Shown one piece after another: positions 28,511-39,622 of a stretch of DNA of 64,000 nt. The notes below the pieces were generated by a model. The model saw only the letters and a list, made by a program, of their open reading frames with translations, ran no database searches and was not told where the DNA came from. A program made the position numbers and the translations under genes. Origin of the DNA: Sordaria brevicollis (taxonomy: Eukaryota > Ascomycota > Sordariomycetes > Sordariales > Sordariaceae). Position 1 is the stretch's first letter; every line of letters starts with the position of its first letter. The stretch lies in NCBI GenBank assembly GCA_033439795.1, contig JAUTDP010000008.1, positions 248,001-312,000 on the forward strand, written 5' to 3'.

Positions 28511-28615
28511 TAGATATAGATTTAGAACGTTCCGTTTAGAGGAAATTAGGATTTTTATATATATAATTAGATTCTTAACGCTTCTAGGGCTAAAGCTTCT
28601 TCTTTAGGGGGGGAA

Positions 28616-28851
28616 TATAACGGCATAGCCGTTAAGGTCCTTATATAACGTCATAGTTACCTATTACTAGGACTATCGCTAGTAGTCACCTATTGGTACC
28701 ATTTACCTATCGCTGGGTCTGGGTATAAAACCTCGACTAGCATATCCCACCTTCCGTATTTGGAAGTTTCCCTTCTTTTTCAATTCAATATTTTCGATCC
28801 AACGTGTGCCTCGCTCTATCCTTAAACGTGCAAAGGCCTCGCGCCGTCACA
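28616..28851 (+). repeat. element B right (3') LTR
   Basis: 236 bp, begins TATAACGGCATAGCCG and ends CGCCGTCACA, followed by the GGTAG duplication. Contains a TATAAA-like GTATAAAACCTCGAC about 110 bp from its start, a plausible LTR promoter (also in the left copy). Confidence 0.92.
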
Positions 28852-28856
28852 GGTAG

Positions 28857-30201
28857 CGAAATAGTAATATATTTTTCCTTTAATTAAGGGCGCGGGGATA
28901 ATAATTTTAATATTAGGGCTTATTCTTAATTAAATTTAGATTATAATTTTATATTAATTATCGACGTATTTAAAAAGGATATTTATAGCGCGAATTTAAT
29001 GGATTTTTTTTATAATAAATAACGTTAAAATATTATCGTCTTTAACGATATATTTTAAAAGTAAACGTCCTTTATTAAATTTACGAATAGCGGTAATAGA
29101 ATTGGAGCGGAATTATTTAATTAAAGCGGATATAAATTTATAAATATCGTTATGGAATTTAATACGTTTTTTAAGGGTAATTTAATTATATTATTATAAT
29201 TTTACGGCTTTTTATAAGAAAGAGGGTTAGAAATGGGTAAATTATTTAGTATAAGTATTACAGGTTTTTTTATCTTTAAAAAAAATTGAAATAGCGTTGT
29301 AAAATATAATTAAATCGGTATAGATAATATCTTTTCCGTCGTTAATTATACCTATATTATAGGGGTTTAGGTAAAACGGATTAAAAATACCGATATTATC
29401 TTTTTTAATTTTATTTAATTTAATATTTAAATTGGAGTTGGAATTAAAATTTAAAGAATTATTAAATTTAGTAGATGTTTTGGATTTGGATTTAAATCCG
29501 GCTTTAATTTTGGGGAATTTATAATAGATAATATAATTAAATCAATCCTCCGAATTAAAATTTAACGAATTAGAGGAATTATATTTATAATTCTTAAAGC
29601 GACGGTAATATATTTTATATAAAATACAATATTTTTTATAATCGGACTTATTATCGGACTCTTCGTACTTTTTATAGGAAGTAATTTAAAATTTATAATA
29701 TTTTTTATAATCGGATTCGCTATCGGATTTATTATACTTATAGAAAGTAATTCGATTTTTATAATATTTTTTATAATCGGGTTCTTTATTAAATTTATCG
29801 TACTTCTTATATAAATTAATTTAATTCTTATAATATTTTTTATAATTAAGTTTATTACCGAATTTAATAATTTATTTATTTTTATTATAAATATCGGTTT
29901 AATACGCGAAATTATAATTTTTTTTATTAAATTCGATAAAAGTATATTTTATATTAATATAAATATTAATTTAATATTTACGCTTATTAATATTAAAAGC
30001 GATTAATATTTTGGATTTATAATATTTAGGTTAATTAGTAAATTTATCGGAAAATTTATTAGAAAATTTATCGCTAGAATTATCCTTTATAGGTTTTTTA
30101 CCTTTACGAATATCGGCGCGATATTTATAACGTTTATTATAATTATCGTTAAAAGAATTATAAGTATTAATATTATTATCGTTATTATTAAACGTAATAG
30201 T
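28857..30201 (-). pseudogene. element D gag/zinc-region remnant
   Basis: Segment of D between guests B and C. The minus strand encodes four tandem 22-23-residue units (29,628-29,900), each with a DYKKYYK core spaced at 66-69 bp. The tyrosines are probably former cysteines (TGT/TGC to TAT/TAC), so the original may have been repeated zinc-knuckle-like modules. The position between gag (37,450-39,273) and pol (20,103-25,179) of the minus-oriented element fits a gag C-terminal region. Confidence 0.5.
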
Positions 30202-30428
30202 TATTATGGGGCTAATGCCCGTGGCTGAGTCTGACTGGCACTGCTAGTCGTGCCGCCAGTCGCGGTCCTTGCCGCCACGGCAAGCGGAGTGGCCCGTACC
30301 CAATCCTTAAAAGGATAGTTAATTAGTGCCGCCTAGAGGGCGCCTCCCTTCCTCCCTTTTCCCCTTCGTAGAACCTTATCGATTCGTTAAGACCCAATAT
30401 TTATATTAATTATATTATACCTTTTATA
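30202..30428 (+). repeat. element C left (5') LTR
   Basis: 227 bp, starts TATTATGGGGCTAATGCCC and ends CCTTTTATA. Contains a perfect 17-nt hairpin CTTGCCG-CCA-CGGCAAG at 30,268-30,284. A possible primer-binding site starts just after the LTR (TAGGTTCTACTATTT, first bases RIP-altered from TGG). Confidence 0.92.
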
Positions 30429-32300
30429 TTAGGTTCTACTATTTAAAAAGCGGATAGAAGAAATAAATCTAATAAGCGGACAATAATTTTATAAGCGGAA
30501 GATTAATAGTTTAGAGCGTAGTATTACGGTATTTTTAATACTATAATCGGATTTAACGATATAAATATTAACGATGTAAAAGAGTATTATAACTCCTAAA
30601 ACGGTATATTAAATAATAGTAATAATAGTAAAGGTTTAATTAAAGGTTTAATTAAAGCCTTTAAAAATAGCGCAACCTTTAAGGACTATATTAAATCCTT
30701 TTTATTTAATATTACCCCTATTTTTAATACCCTTACCCCCTATTTAGATTTCGGAATTATTAAATATTCCGTTCGTAAGAAGAAATCTCCTTCTAAAGCC
30801 TTAGTTAATAATAATTCCGACGATAATACGAATTTAATTCCCCGTTGTAAAAAATAATTAGAGCTTCCTAAATAGGACGGTTAACCTTATATTTTCGGCT
30901 TTTTTTTTAATAAATTTATTACAGTATATAATAGCAATATTAAATAAGGATTTTGTAATAACCCGAATACCGTTTAATATAAAATTATTAATACGCTTCC
31001 TACCGAATATAGTTAATAATTAAAAGGATTTTAAATTATTATAATTATACGTAATAAAGAAAATTTAATTAAATTCTTCGAATAAATTTATATAATTTTC
31101 GGCTCTTATTAGAATTAAGAGGTGGCCTTCGATAAATTCGCTTATATATACTAAAAGGATAGCGAATTATTTATTACCTTCTTAGCCGATTTTAATAACG
31201 AAATATTTAAAGTAAACGGTTATTTATAGGAGAATTCCGCTAAATTGGGTTATTTCCGCCGCGTTTTTAATAAAAAATAATATAATAAAATATTTATAAT
31301 TACCTTTTCCGACGATTATTACGAATATTTTAAATAATTTTAATATTATGTATTTAAATACGAATAAATAGTAAAATTTAAGGAGGATTACCGTCGATAT
31401 TAATATAATTAAAAAAGTAAAATTAAAAGTAACGGATTTTACGTCCCCGGCGCCATTTCTATTAGCTATCCTACCGTTTTTTATATTTTACGTATCGCGC
31501 CCTATCCTATTCTTATAATTTTTACCTAATATTTAATTAATGTAAATAGAAATATTATTATAAATATTATACGTATAATTTATAATTAAAGTAGACGAAA
31601 TCGAGGCGGTTTTAATATAAGCGCTTTTATTTCCGTTTTTATTAAACGTATTAAATAAATATCGGATAAGGAACGCTAACGTTATTAAAATAATAATTTA
31701 TATATATATTATAGCGTTTCTAAATACTGCGTTTTAATTTATTTATACCGGTTAGCCGTTCCCCCTTCCTTTAATAAAATATATATTTAAATTACCGCTA
31801 TCGAAGTCCTTCCGCTCTTAAAAGACGACGACGATAATAAAGCCTATAATTCCGCCTTTAAGTAATAAGTAAAAACTTAGCTCCGGTATAAAGTCGGGCC
31901 CCGGAACCGGAAATAGAAATATTAAATAAAATAGAAGATTTTAAATTAAAAATAAAAATAGAACTTACCTTAATTTTATTTATTATTAATAATCGTAATT
32001 TATTTTATATCTTCGTCGATAAAGGTTACTAATATTATACTATAATTAATAAAAAGGTTATTAAAGAATTTTAAATCCTAATTATCCTTATTTTATTTCG
32101 TATTATAAAAGGAACGTTTACTATTATAGAGGGAATTTCTATTTAAAGTATAATCTAATTCTTAGCCGAAGTAAATAATTATATTTATTTTATTTACGCT
32201 TATATCGTCCTATTATTCGAATTCCCTATTATATTAAATAAACCTTAATTTAAAATTATATAAATATATTCCATCCTTTACGAAAAGCGTTTATTTATAA
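30429..32300 (+). pseudogene. element C gag (and protease) region remnant
   Basis: Plus-strand region before RT. A frame with RIP-type stops runs through about 30,780-31,900, with a long disordered-looking start and a central part compatible with gag. I could not place a zinc knuckle or the protease triad with confidence. Assignment rests on the position in a canonical gag-pol element. Confidence 0.5.
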
Positions 32301-32579
32301 GCGTTATTAATTATTAAGTTCCTTATATTAATAGAAAATAAATATTTAATATACTATTTATCGCCGATTTAAAATCTATTATATACGTTTTAATTATTAT
32401 TTTTATAAATTATATTTGTAAGTTAAAAAAGGAATTCGGTAATCGAATAATTGAAGAAATTATTTTCGTAATTAGTCTAAAAGACGTTAAAAAGGCGTTA
32501 AAATTAAAGAAAATATATACTAAAGTAGAATTAAAAGCGAAAATCCTTAAAAAATACTATAATTTAATACTATTTTAAA

Positions 32580-33800
32580 TAAAAGAGAACGCTAATAAAT
32601 TAAACCCTTATCGTTTTGGCGTAGATTATAAAATTGTAATTAAAAAGGATAAAAACGGTAAGGAATTCCTTATCCCGTTCGGATTACTTTATAATATAAT
32701 AAAGGAGGAGTTTTTAATTTTTAAAAAAACGTTAAAGGATTTATTAAATAAGGAATTTATCCGAATTAATAGTTTAAAAGCAGGGGCCTTAATTTTATTT
32801 ATACGTAAATCCGGAGGCGGATTCTACTTCTATTATAATTACTATATATTTAACGCTATTATAAAAGCGGATTATTATTTATTATTATTAATTAAAAATA
32901 CGTTCTATATTTTAAAAGGAATAAAGTAATATATTAAAGTGGATATTATATAAACTTTCTATAAAATTCGTATAATAGAAGGAAAAAAAGGGAAAATAAT
33001 ATTTCGGACGTAATATAGGTTATTCGAATAATTAATTATATTATTTAGGTTAAATAACGCACCGGTTACATTTTAACGGTATATTAATTATATTTTCCGT
33101 AATTATTTAAATACGTTTTATATTACTTATATAAACGATATATTTATTTACTCCTTTAATTCTTTAAAAAATTACGAGTAAAAAATGCGTTTAATCTTTA
33201 TTAAATTATTAAAGGCCGGCTTCTATTTAAATTTAAATAAGTGCGAATTTAATATAAAAAAGGTTAAATATTTAAATTTTATTATTTATATTAGCGTTAA
33301 TATATAAATTAACCCCGTGAAAATTAAAGCGATTTTGGATTAACTTCCCCCTATTTTTTAAAAAGGCGTATAGAATTTTTTAAAATTTATTAATTATTAC
33401 CGTATATTTATCTTTTAATTTTCAAAAGTAATTACCCCCTTATTAAAATTAATTAATAAAGGGATTGCTTTTAAATAAATTAAGGAGTATAAGAGCGCTT
33501 TTTAGCTCTTAAAAATTTTATTTATAAAAATTCCAATTTTAATGGAATTTAACCCGGATAAGAAAATATTTTTAGAAACGGATTATAATAAATTTACTTT
33601 AGGCGGAATTATTTCCTAAAAAATAAACGAAAATAGTAAAAATATAATTCGTAAGGTTATAAATTTTTATTCTTAGAAATTTAACCCTATTGAATAGAAT
33701 TACCCTATTTATAATAAAGAAATATTTATTATTATTAATTATTTAGAATAATAATCGGCGGAATTGTAAAATTATAAATTATTTACTATTTTAATAAATT
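32580..33800 (+). pseudogene. element C reverse transcriptase and RNase H remnant
   Basis: RT frame: DYKI, then LLNKEFIRINSLKAGA, FIRKSGGGFYFYYNYY, then DIIxTFYKIRI, FRLNNAPVTF and TYINDIFIYS (the catalytic YIDD altered to YIND by RIP). RNase H follows at about 33,530-33,780 with ILMEFNPDKKIFLETDYN, LGGIISQKI and FYSxKFNPIExNYPIYNKE. These blocks and their order are characteristic of Ty3/gypsy pol. Stops are TAA/TAG at former Gln or Trp codons. Confidence 0.9.
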
Positions 33801-34559
33801 ATTAAAATTTCAAATATTTTATAAAATTAAAGAAACTTTTAGAACGGTAAGCGCGGTAGGTAGAATACCTTTTTCGGTTTAATTTTCAAATTGAATATAA
33901 GCCTAGTAAAGATAAAGTAATCCCTAACGCCCTTTTTCAACGAAATTAAAATATACTTACGGACTAAAACCGCGAAATATAGGATATTTAAATAATACCG
34001 AATTCCGCTTTCCAAAATTATATTCTATTCCGCATTTTAACGGCTTAAATAATCCGTTCGAAGAGGGAAGGTATAAATAAATTTAAAAATCCGGATTTAT
34101 AATAATTTTAATTATAAACGGAATTTTACGATTCTTTATATTAATAAATAAAGGAAATTATCCTTTATAACGACTATTACTTTAACCCGTCTTTAAAATT
34201 TAAAATTTAAATCGTAAATTATTTTATCGACTCCCTTAATTACTTTCGTTATTAGAACCGTTTTTAAATATTAAGAGCCCCCATATATACCGAATTCGAA
34301 TTAATTATATTATTTAATACCAATTAATATTTTAACGTCCTTTATATTATTTTAATTTAAATTATTTATAATTCGTATATATTAGAATATTTTAGTAGAA
34401 AAGGTATTATTATAATATTCTTTCGGTATTTTTATTAATTTCTCTTTAATTTTTACATTTAATAATTCTTCCGTAATTATTATATTTATAATTCTACGAA
34501 AATTTAGAAAGAGTAAAAGAAAAGCCTCTTACGTTTATTACTAATTTTAAAATAATTTA

Positions 34560-35560
34560 ATAAAAATATATAAATAAATTTTATTACCGATTTTTTAAAG
34601 TTTAAAGGCAATATTTATTTCTAAATTATAAAGGATAAATTTAGTAAAACCGTATTCCTTAAATTTATACCCTCTATAGAAGTTAAATTCTGCGCCGAGT
34701 ATTTCCTCTAATATTTTATTTATTATTACAGTTTCTTAAGGTTTATCGTTAACGATTATAATTCTAATTAAATTAGCCGCTTTTAAATTAAATTATACGA
34801 ATTCCTAAATATTAAATATTTATTCAATATTATTTATTACCCGTAGACCGATAGAGGCCCGGAGCGTATAAATTAGGAAATTTACGCCTATTTATATATA
34901 ATTATTAATTACGTTTAAAATAATTAGAATAAGTAATGCCTTATAGCGTAATTGGCTATTAATAGCCGGATTAATACTTCGATAAATATATTTCCGTTCT
35001 TCGCTATTTATAAATTCAACCTTGAATTCCTAATCTCCGTAATCGAAGACCCCTCCGATCGTTAACCTTTACCCTTATTTTCTAAAAAGCGGGCCTACGA
35101 ATTCGTTAAGAAACTATAGTAAATTACGGACCTATATTAAATTATTATAACGACCGTTATTTAAGAGTAAGAAAGATTCGCTAATTATAATCGGTAATTT
35201 ATAGAACGCTTCGTAGTCGGGGATAAAATTTAATTTAATTTTAAGAATTATATTACTAACCGCCTAAAGAAGAAGTTTAATTGGCTTTACGCGAAATATA
35301 CCGTTTCGAAAGTATTATTTCCCTATATAATTGAATTGTCTAGGCTTCCCCGTGCTATTTATAACGTTTTTTACGTCGATCTCCTACGCAAAGCTATTAA
35401 TAACCCGATATAGGAGCCCTTGGAAAATTTTAAAGATATTATTGCCCTAAACGAATTTGAGGTTTAATACAATTTAATAATAGATAACGACGGCCTAGCC
35501 GACCGGTATATTAAGAAATTCTTATAAAAGGCTATAAGTAGGGCGAAATATATTACGAAT
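34560..35560 (+). pseudogene. element C integrase remnant
   Basis: Plus-strand frame with DKFSKTVFLKFIPS, a second catalytic region around SFLRFIVNDYNSN, then IIYYPxTDRGPERIN, corresponding to the Y-H-P-Q-T-D-G-Q-x-E-R-V-N block of Ty3 integrases. It is followed by NNYVQNN-like and QLAINSRINTSIN segments. The C-terminal 35,300-35,560 part is diverged and I could not confirm a chromodomain. Confidence 0.85.
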
Positions 35561-35645
35561 AGAATAAAGGATTTTTAAATATAAATTAAAATAAATAATA
35601 AATTAATTAGGGCGGGGCCCCGGCGAAATTAATAATTAATTTAAT

Positions 35646-36390
35646 TTAAATATCTTTTATTAAATTATCCTCTATTACTTCCGATATAAATTCCCCAATA
35701 ACGGTCTCCTCCTCTTCCTCCTTATAATCGGATATATAAATATTAGCGAAATTATAAACGTTTAAAGGTTTATAGGTGCGGTAACGGAAAGTAGGAAGCG
35801 CGGGACGGTAATTCTCCAGACGCGAAGGCTTAATAATAATAAAAAAAGAGGAAAATAGAGGGCGGATATTATATTTAAAGCGGATACTTAAAGGGAAACG
35901 TTATACTTTTTATTATTTAAATTTATTATATTGCTTTTTATTATTTCCTTCGACTTCCTTTCCCTTTTTTCTCTTCTTCGTTAATAAAGGTTACGTAATA
36001 ATAATTTTTTTAATAGCGGCGGTAATAGCGGTAATAATAACGGCGGCGGTAATATCGGCGGTAATAATATTAACGTTAATAGCGATATAAGTATTATAAT
36101 CTTCAATTAAGTAATTAAATTCCGTACGTCGGTTACCTACTTACTTTACCTTTTTTATATTAATTATTAAATTAAATAATTATTCCCTAAAATTTTCGAA
36201 TTTACGGATTCGCTCTTTAAGAGCCTAAATCTCTATAATATTAATTAAACTATCGGTAATTTTAATAAAGGAAAAAAGTTCCGTAGGAGGCGCTTTAGTA
36301 GTAACCTAATTAATAAAACCGTTAAATAATATTAATAATTTAAAAAATTGTTAAAAAAAGAAAAAAAGAATAAAAATTTATATAAGAATA
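35646..36390 (-). pseudogene. antisense reading frame in the 3' region of element C
   Basis: Minus-strand frame of about 245 codons ending at a TAA at 35,646-35,648, with only a handful of RIP-type stops. It contains TELFSFIKITDSLINI, a helical charged stretch ALKERIRKFENF, an Ala/Ile/Thr-rich segment, a basic patch TKKRKKGKE, then SRLENYRPALPTFRY and an acidic EEEEE tail. It lies between integrase and the 3' LTR and is antisense to pol. I do not recognise a family. Antisense extra ORFs in this position are known in some plant Ty3 elements, but this is only an analogy. Confidence 0.6.
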
Positions 36391-37217
36391 AAATTTTATT
36401 TTTTTAAAATTTAAAATCCCGATAAAATTTTAAATATAGCGAAATAATCGTTATAAAAGTCTTTAAATATATACCCCTCGGTATATTAAATTTTAAAAAT
36501 AAATTAAATTTAAATAGAAATAAATTTATAACCTTTACGGACGTATTAATAAAATAAATACGTAAAAATAAAAAAGCCTTTATTAAGTATAATATAATTA
36601 TACCCGTTAATTAAATAACTTTTATATTAAGAATTTTAAAGCTCGGCCCTAAATAGGATATACTCGCGAATATCGTCGGGAGCGGATTTGCTAATTATAT
36701 TAATAATAATAGTATTAGGCCGAATTTAATAGGGCTTTGGCGGGGTAATAAATTTAAAAATAACGATTTTAATAGCGCCCTTACTATAACGAAAGGCGGG
36801 AATAAGAGTAGGCAATAAAATAAGCGAATTAATAGCCTCCTATAGGGTTAAGAATTTATAAAAGAATTCGAATTAAATAACGGTAGCGGGGGTATTTATT
36901 TTAATAGCGATTAATTAATAATTAATTAATACGCCCGTAAAAAAATTAATAGGAAGGATAATAATAATAATAAAAATAATAAAAATAATAGAAATACGTT
37001 TAGTACGTATTAATAAGAGTGCGCGCTATTTAATATTTATAATTTTAATTATTTAATAAATTAAAGGAAGAAAGAGGAAAAGGAGAGAGAGAGAAGGAAA
37101 GGCGCGGGGTATATATTAAGGGTATACGTTAGCGGTACGTCGTTTAATATTTAGGATTTACGTAATTATATACCTATTTATATATAGTACATTTAATTAG
37201 GAGAAGGGGGGGGCTAA

Positions 37218-37444
37218 TATTATAGGGCTAATACCTATAGTTAAATCTAATTAATACTACTAGTCGTGCCGCCAGTCGCGGTCCTTACCGCTACGGTAAG
37301 CGGAGTGGCCTATGCCCGGTCCTCAAAAGGATAGTTAATTAGTGCCGCCTAGAGGGCGCCTCCCTTCCTCCCTTTTCCCCTTCGTAGAACCTTATCGATT
37401 CGTTAAGACCCAGCATCTGTGCCAACTGTGCTGTGCCCTTTACA
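37218..37444 (+). repeat. element C right (3') LTR
   Basis: 227 bp, begins TATTATAGGGCTAAT and ends GCCCTTTACA, followed by ATAGT. Its hairpin at 37,284-37,300 reads CTTACCG-CTA-CGGTAAG, still perfectly paired after RIP-type changes on both arms. Its right end is less mutated than that of the left LTR. Confidence 0.92.
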
Positions 37445-37449
37445 ATAGT

Positions 37450-39273
37450 AATACCGCGAAGTTTATCGGGCGGGGCGCTTCTAGAACTATTTATATTTTA
37501 AATTATTTTATTAATACCGCGGGATTTATTTATTATAGAAGGCGTAAGGTAAAATTATTTAAAGAATTTATATATTTTAATAAAATATTTTTAATAAATT
37601 TTCGCGTTATTAATAATAATTTTAACGAATACATTTTTTCTTTAGGTAAATTTATTTTTACGTTTATTGAATTTAATTTCGCGGTTTTTAATTATTATAA
37701 AGAAATCGAAGACCGCCTACTCTTCGTTATTTATAGGTTTAATATTAAATTATCCGAAGTTAACTTTATTATAAGAACCGCCGGTAATAATATTATTACG
37801 AATACGGGGAAGTAAGGTATTGAATTACTTAATACGAAATTTAATTTTAATATAATTAAATAAATTGGGGGAGCCGTTATCGAGGTTAATAAAACTAAAC
37901 GAATAATTAAAAGAGGATTTATTACAAATAATAATATTAGCGGATATATTATTTAGGAAATAAAGGAAATTATTAAATATAAGCTTATTACGTTTATAAG
38001 GAACTTTATTTATATATAAGGTTAAAAATATAATTTCTTCGTAATTCTTAAATATAATACCGCGAATTTCGTTAAATTTAACGTAAATTCTTTAAAATTC
38101 CTTATCGATTTCGATAAATATTTTAAGATTTTTATTATTGCACTCCTTATCTTCTTTATTTTTTTTAATAAAATAATTATTTATATATTTACTAATAATA
38201 ATAATATTACATTTAATAATTTTACTCTATTTATATATATCGGCTTCGATTTTATTAATACGAAATTAAATCTTTTTATACGTAATATACTTCGAAATTT
38301 AATTATTATCGTTATTTTCGTTATTACGACCGAAAATAACTAAATCGCGGGTATTATAAACCGAAGAGCGTTTTAAAGGCAATATTTTAATAATTAAAGA
38401 ATTAGGAGGTTTAATTAATTAAAATAGAAAGGGATTATTCGTTTAATTAATTAAAATTAAAAATATTTAAAATATAACGGGAAGGATAATAAATAACGTA
38501 ATAAAAAATTAAAAGGCGAAGCGGGTAGAGCGTCGAAATAAATTATATAATAGGGAGAAAATATTAATTATAATAGAAAAAAAATTATTTATAAAATTAT
38601 TATTATTTTAATTTCCTTCGGTAACGCTATATTCGGTTATACCTATCGTTAAGGGAACGGATAATTTATATAGAAAATAGTATAAAGTTATTTATAATTA
38701 AAAAGAATTTTTATTAAATATAATAAAATCGACCGTTAATATATTTATTTACGCTTAAATTTACGAAAAAGGTAAAATATATTAGGAAGATAGGGGAATA
38801 ATTATAAATCGGATTATTTTAATCGTACTACGTACTTATCTTTCGACCGGTAATCGAAATAATTTTAGGGGGTAATTAAATTATTTTACAACGAACCGAA
38901 TCGGTATTACCTTTAGCGTCGAAGATTAAAAATATTCGGATCGGAATAATAAAATATTAAAGTATTATTATTAATATAAACCGACGCGAATATAATAATA
39001 TAGTAAAAGCGTAAAAAAAAGGAACTTTTCGATATTTATTTTTTAATAAGCAAATTAAAAATTCGGGGTATATAAATCTTATAATACTATTTTATAACGT
39101 ATAAAGTGGGAGGAAGTATAAATCGTAATCGTAGGGTCGATATTTTATAATATAAGGTTTAGGCGATCGCTATAAATTCGCGAACGAATTTACTAAGGTA
39201 AAATCAATTACAATTTAATAAAAAATATAATTAAAAATCATATAATTATTACTATATAATTATAATTATTATA
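37450..39273 (-). pseudogene. element D gag-side remnant
   Basis: Internal D sequence between guest C and D's right LTR, the 5' side of this minus-oriented element. AT-rich and RIP-mutated. A gag role is inferred from position only and I could not resolve motifs. An open plus-strand stretch at 37,342-37,815 overlaps the LTR of C and is not considered a gene. Confidence 0.4.
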
Positions 39274-39617
39274 TAATAGGGTAATTTAAGGTATTTTAAA
39301 TATTAAATATATAAAAATAATAATAGTATTAAAGTAGTAAAAAAAGAAGATAATATAATAAAGAGAGGGTTAATCGAAGGTTGCCCTTCTAATGGAATCC
39401 TTTATAGAAATTTAAAGTAGGTTTAACGGCGGCGGGGTTCTACTTCAAAAGACGCGTTAATTACGGTTCGCGACCGCGCGTCACGGCAGCTATTAGCTTA
39501 TGCCTGCCAGCCGCTACGGCCCGCCGGCCGGCTAGGTGAGTATAATACTTATATGCCTATGCTCAATTCAATTAGTAATTATATATGTAATACCGGTATA
39601 CGAGGTGTCCCGTATCA
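39274..39617 (-). repeat. element D right (5') LTR, uninterrupted
   Basis: 344 bp, starts TAATAGGG and ends CCCGTATCA, then CCTAC. It provides the empty-site reference (GGCGGCGGGGTTCTACTTC) for the insertion of A in the other LTR. Retains the CG-rich core CCGCTACGGCCCGCCGGCCGGC. Confidence 0.94.
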
Positions 39618-39622
39618 CCTAC

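Larger units (their letters stand above)
25180..28851 (+). mobile_element. LTR retrotransposon B (3.7 kb, non-canonical content), nested in D
   Basis: 236-bp LTRs (25,180-25,415 and 28,616-28,851) begin TGTAACGGCATGGCCG and end GTCACA in the less mutated copies. Perfect GGTAG duplications flank them (25,175-25,179; 28,852-28,856). A run AGGGGGGGGAA at 28,606-28,615 abuts the right LTR as a polypurine tract, so the element is plus oriented. It is too short for gag-pol and I see no RT. Instead a gag-like frame reads rightwards beside the right LTR, and another frame reads leftwards beside the left LTR. It looks like a non-autonomous element, comparable in principle to the gag-only TR-GAG elements of plants, or a rearranged derivative. 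Confidence 0.9.
30202..37444 (+). mobile_element. LTR retrotransposon C (Ty3/gypsy, 7.2 kb), nested in D
   Basis: 227-bp LTRs at 30,202-30,428 and 37,218-37,444 with perfect ATAGT duplications (30,197-30,201; 37,445-37,449). A polypurine run GGAGAAGGGGGGGG ends a few bases before the right LTR, so the element is plus oriented. The internal order is gag, RT, RNase H, integrase on the plus strand, diagnostic of Ty3/gypsy. About 1.6 kb between integrase and the 3' LTR carries an antisense reading frame. Frames contain RIP stops, so it is inactive. Confidence 0.94.
8422..39617 (-). mobile_element. LTR retrotransposon D (Ty3/gypsy), outer element of the nest
   Basis: Bounded by 344-bp LTRs beginning TGATAGGG and ending in TATCA (RIP-altered in one copy), with target duplications CTTAC (8,417-8,421) and CCTAC (39,618-39,622) that differ by one C/T transition. 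Removing guests A, B and C and their duplicated target bases leaves about 8.9 kb: 8,422-8,586, 19,924-25,179, 28,857-30,201 and 37,450-39,617. Reverse transcriptase reads on the minus strand, so the 5' LTR is the right one. The minus-strand region 22,630-22,870 has the RT active-site block (YIN-N where YIDD is expected, a RIP change) followed by the LSPKK and GYFNVEFL segments typical of Ty3/gypsy RT. All frames carry RIP stops, so the element is dead. Confidence 0.93.

Noticed and set aside
37342..37815. 157-codon plus-strand open stretch
   Set aside because: It starts inside the right LTR of C and crosses the target duplication into minus-oriented D, so it cannot be an ancestral gene.
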